The notes below the pieces were generated by a model. That model was not told the origin of the DNA, did no database searches, and saw nothing but the letters and a program-made list of their open reading frames with translations. A DNA stretch of 64,000 bases from Zygnema cylindricum (taxonomy: Eukaryota; Streptophyta; Zygnematophyceae; Zygnematales; Zygnemataceae): contig JBBHKE010002126.1 of NCBI GenBank assembly GCA_037447655.1, positions 1 to 64,000 on the forward strand. Reading direction: 5' to 3'. Of the stretch, positions 62,401 through 64,000 are shown piece after piece. How positions within the stretch are numbered: position 1 is the first letter of the stretch; each line of letters begins with the position of its first letter. A program made the position numbers and the translations under genes.

Positions 62401-64000
62401 TCACACAAATAGTTAGCGATAACTAAAATTGTTACCTAAATTACAAAAACAGTTAGCGATAACAAGAATTGTTGCCTAAATTACAAAAACAGGTAGCGAT
62501 AACAAGAATTGTTACCTAAATTACACAAATTGTAAGCGATAACAAGAATTGTTACCTAAATTACACAAACAGTTAGCTATAACAAAAATTGTTACCTAAA
62601 TTACATAAAGAGTTAGCGATAACAACAACTGTTACCTATATTACACAAATAGTTAGCGATAACAAAAATTGATACCTTAATTACAAAAACAGTTAGCGAT
62701 AACAAGAATTGTTACCTAAATTACACAAATGGTTAGCGATAACAATAATTCTGACCTAAATTACACAAACAGTTAGCAATAACAAGAATTGTTACCTAAA
62801 TTGCACAAACTATTAGCGATAACAAGAATTGTTACCTAAATTACACAAACGGTTAGCGATAACAAGAATTGTTACCTAAATTAACCAAACAGTTCGAGAT
62901 AACAAAAATTGTTACCTATATTACACAAATTGTTAGCGATAACAAAAATTGTTACTTAAACTACCCAATTTGTTAGCAATAACAAGAATTGTTACCTTAA
63001 TTAACGAAACAGTTAGCGATAACAAAAAATTGTTACCTAAATTACACAAACAGTTAGCGATAACAAAATTTGTTACCTAAATTACAAAAGTTGTTAGCGA
63101 TAACAAGAATTGTGACCTAAATTACACAAAAAATTAGCGATAACAAGAATTGTTACCTAAATTACAAAATCTTTTAGATATAACAAGAACTGTTACCTAA
63201 ATTACACAAACAGTTAGCGATAACAAGAATTGTTTTGAATTACACAAACGCTTAGCGATAATAGGAATTAGTACGTAAAGTACACAAACTGTTAATGATA
63301 ACAAGAATTGTTTCCTAAATTACACAAACAGTTAGCGATAACAAGAATTGTTTTGAATTACAGAAACGCTTAGCGATACTAGGAATTGGTACGTAAAGTA
63401 CACAAACAGTTAGCGATAACAAAAATTGTGACCTAAATTACACAAATTGTTAGCGATAACAAGATTTGTTACTTAAACTACACAATTGTTAGCGATAAAA
63501 AAAATTGTTACCTAAATTACACAAATTGTTAGCGATAACAAGAATTGTTACCTAAATTACACAAATTGTTAGCGATAACAAGAATTGTTACCTAAATTAC
63601 ACAAACTAATATCGATAACAAGAATTATTTTTTAAATTACACAAATTGTTAGCATTAACAAGAATTGTTACCTAAATTACACAAATTGTTAGCAAAGACA
63701 AGAACTGTTACCTAAATTACAAAAACTATTAGCAATAAAAACAATTGTAACCTAAATTAAACAAATTGTTAGCGATAACAAGAATTGTTACCTAAATTAC
63801 ACAAACTAATATCAATAACAAGAATTATTATTTAAATTACACAAATTGTTAGCATTAACAACAAGTGTTACCTAAATTACACAAATTGTAAGTGATAACA
63901 AGAATTGTTACCTTAATTACATTAATAGTTAGCGATATCAAAAATTGTTACCTAAATTACACAAACAGTTAGCGATAAGAAGAACTGTTACCTAAATTAC
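47426..64000 (-). repeat. 40-bp satellite array, minus orientation (block 13)
   Basis: About 414 units without any visible insertion, running off the window edge. The common variant here has acaaattgttagcg and acaaaaacagttagcg, while gctaactgtttg types dominate the plus arrays. Segmental duplications are visible. Units near 49491 recur near 51131, exactly 41 periods away. A block from about 54360 to 55500 recurs at 56080-57400 with an offset that changes from 1717 to 1916 bp. A three-unit repeat is at 63231 and 63349. No gene is present. Confidence 0.97.

Overview
This window is a eukaryotic satellite-DNA domain with no host gene that I can support. About 70 percent of it (roughly 44 kb) is one AT-rich tandem repeat with a 40-bp unit. 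The rest is almost entirely Ty1/Copia LTR retrotransposons inserted into the satellite, plus a few small non-satellite islands. The Copia polyproteins and overall style suggest a plant or alga, but the primer-binding sites are of the half-initiator-tRNA type best known from Drosophila copia rather than the usual seed-plant type. I cannot name the organism. A centromeric or other heterochromatic block is a reasonable guess, not shown.

Layout. 1-255: a hairpin-rich non-satellite piece. 256-33816: satellite in one orientation (unit read on + as gtaacaattcttgttatcgc followed by taactgtttgtgtaatttag). It is interrupted by a solo LTR of family A (4652-5340), two copies of a 1342-bp island (11992-13333, 14953-16294), an LTR-A fragment (14000-14126), a corrupted gap region (18080-18477) with a partial LTR-A (to 18805), a 76-bp island (20597-20672), a full-length but dead family-A Copia element (21186-26697) and a solo LTR of family C (31249-32097). 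33817-36065: a deleted, nested, rearranged minus-strand family-A element. 36066-64000: the same satellite in the opposite orientation, interrupted by a solo LTR-A (39536-40224, minus), an LTR-A fragment (41352-41476) and a full-length dead family-B Copia element (41882-47425). The satellite changes orientation exactly at the rearranged element.

Most notable points. (1) 18080-18410 is a perfect 331-base character reversal, not a reverse complement, of 17652-17982. It abuts a 10-N gap whose other flank is also reversed. No known process copies DNA this way, so this is almost certainly an assembly error. (2) All three Copia families carry the gag start codon inside the LTR, and in A and B the primer-binding site lies inside the gag reading frame. 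In family A it is a 13-base match to the anticodon arm of initiator tRNA-Met. (3) The 40-bp unit looks like a diverged dimer of a 20-bp unit. Its common variants contain a perfect 14-bp palindrome and an 8-bp-stem hairpin, and the arrays carry multi-kilobase duplications in register with the 40-bp period.

No retroelement here can be autonomous. Element A has lost its gag start, carries several stops and frameshifts, and has Gln in place of the catalytic Glu of integrase. Element B has stops, frameshifts, a changed protease active site, a changed zinc knuckle and Asn in place of the first catalytic Asp of integrase. Most short open frames in the window are chance frames in the satellite or antisense shadows of gag/pol.
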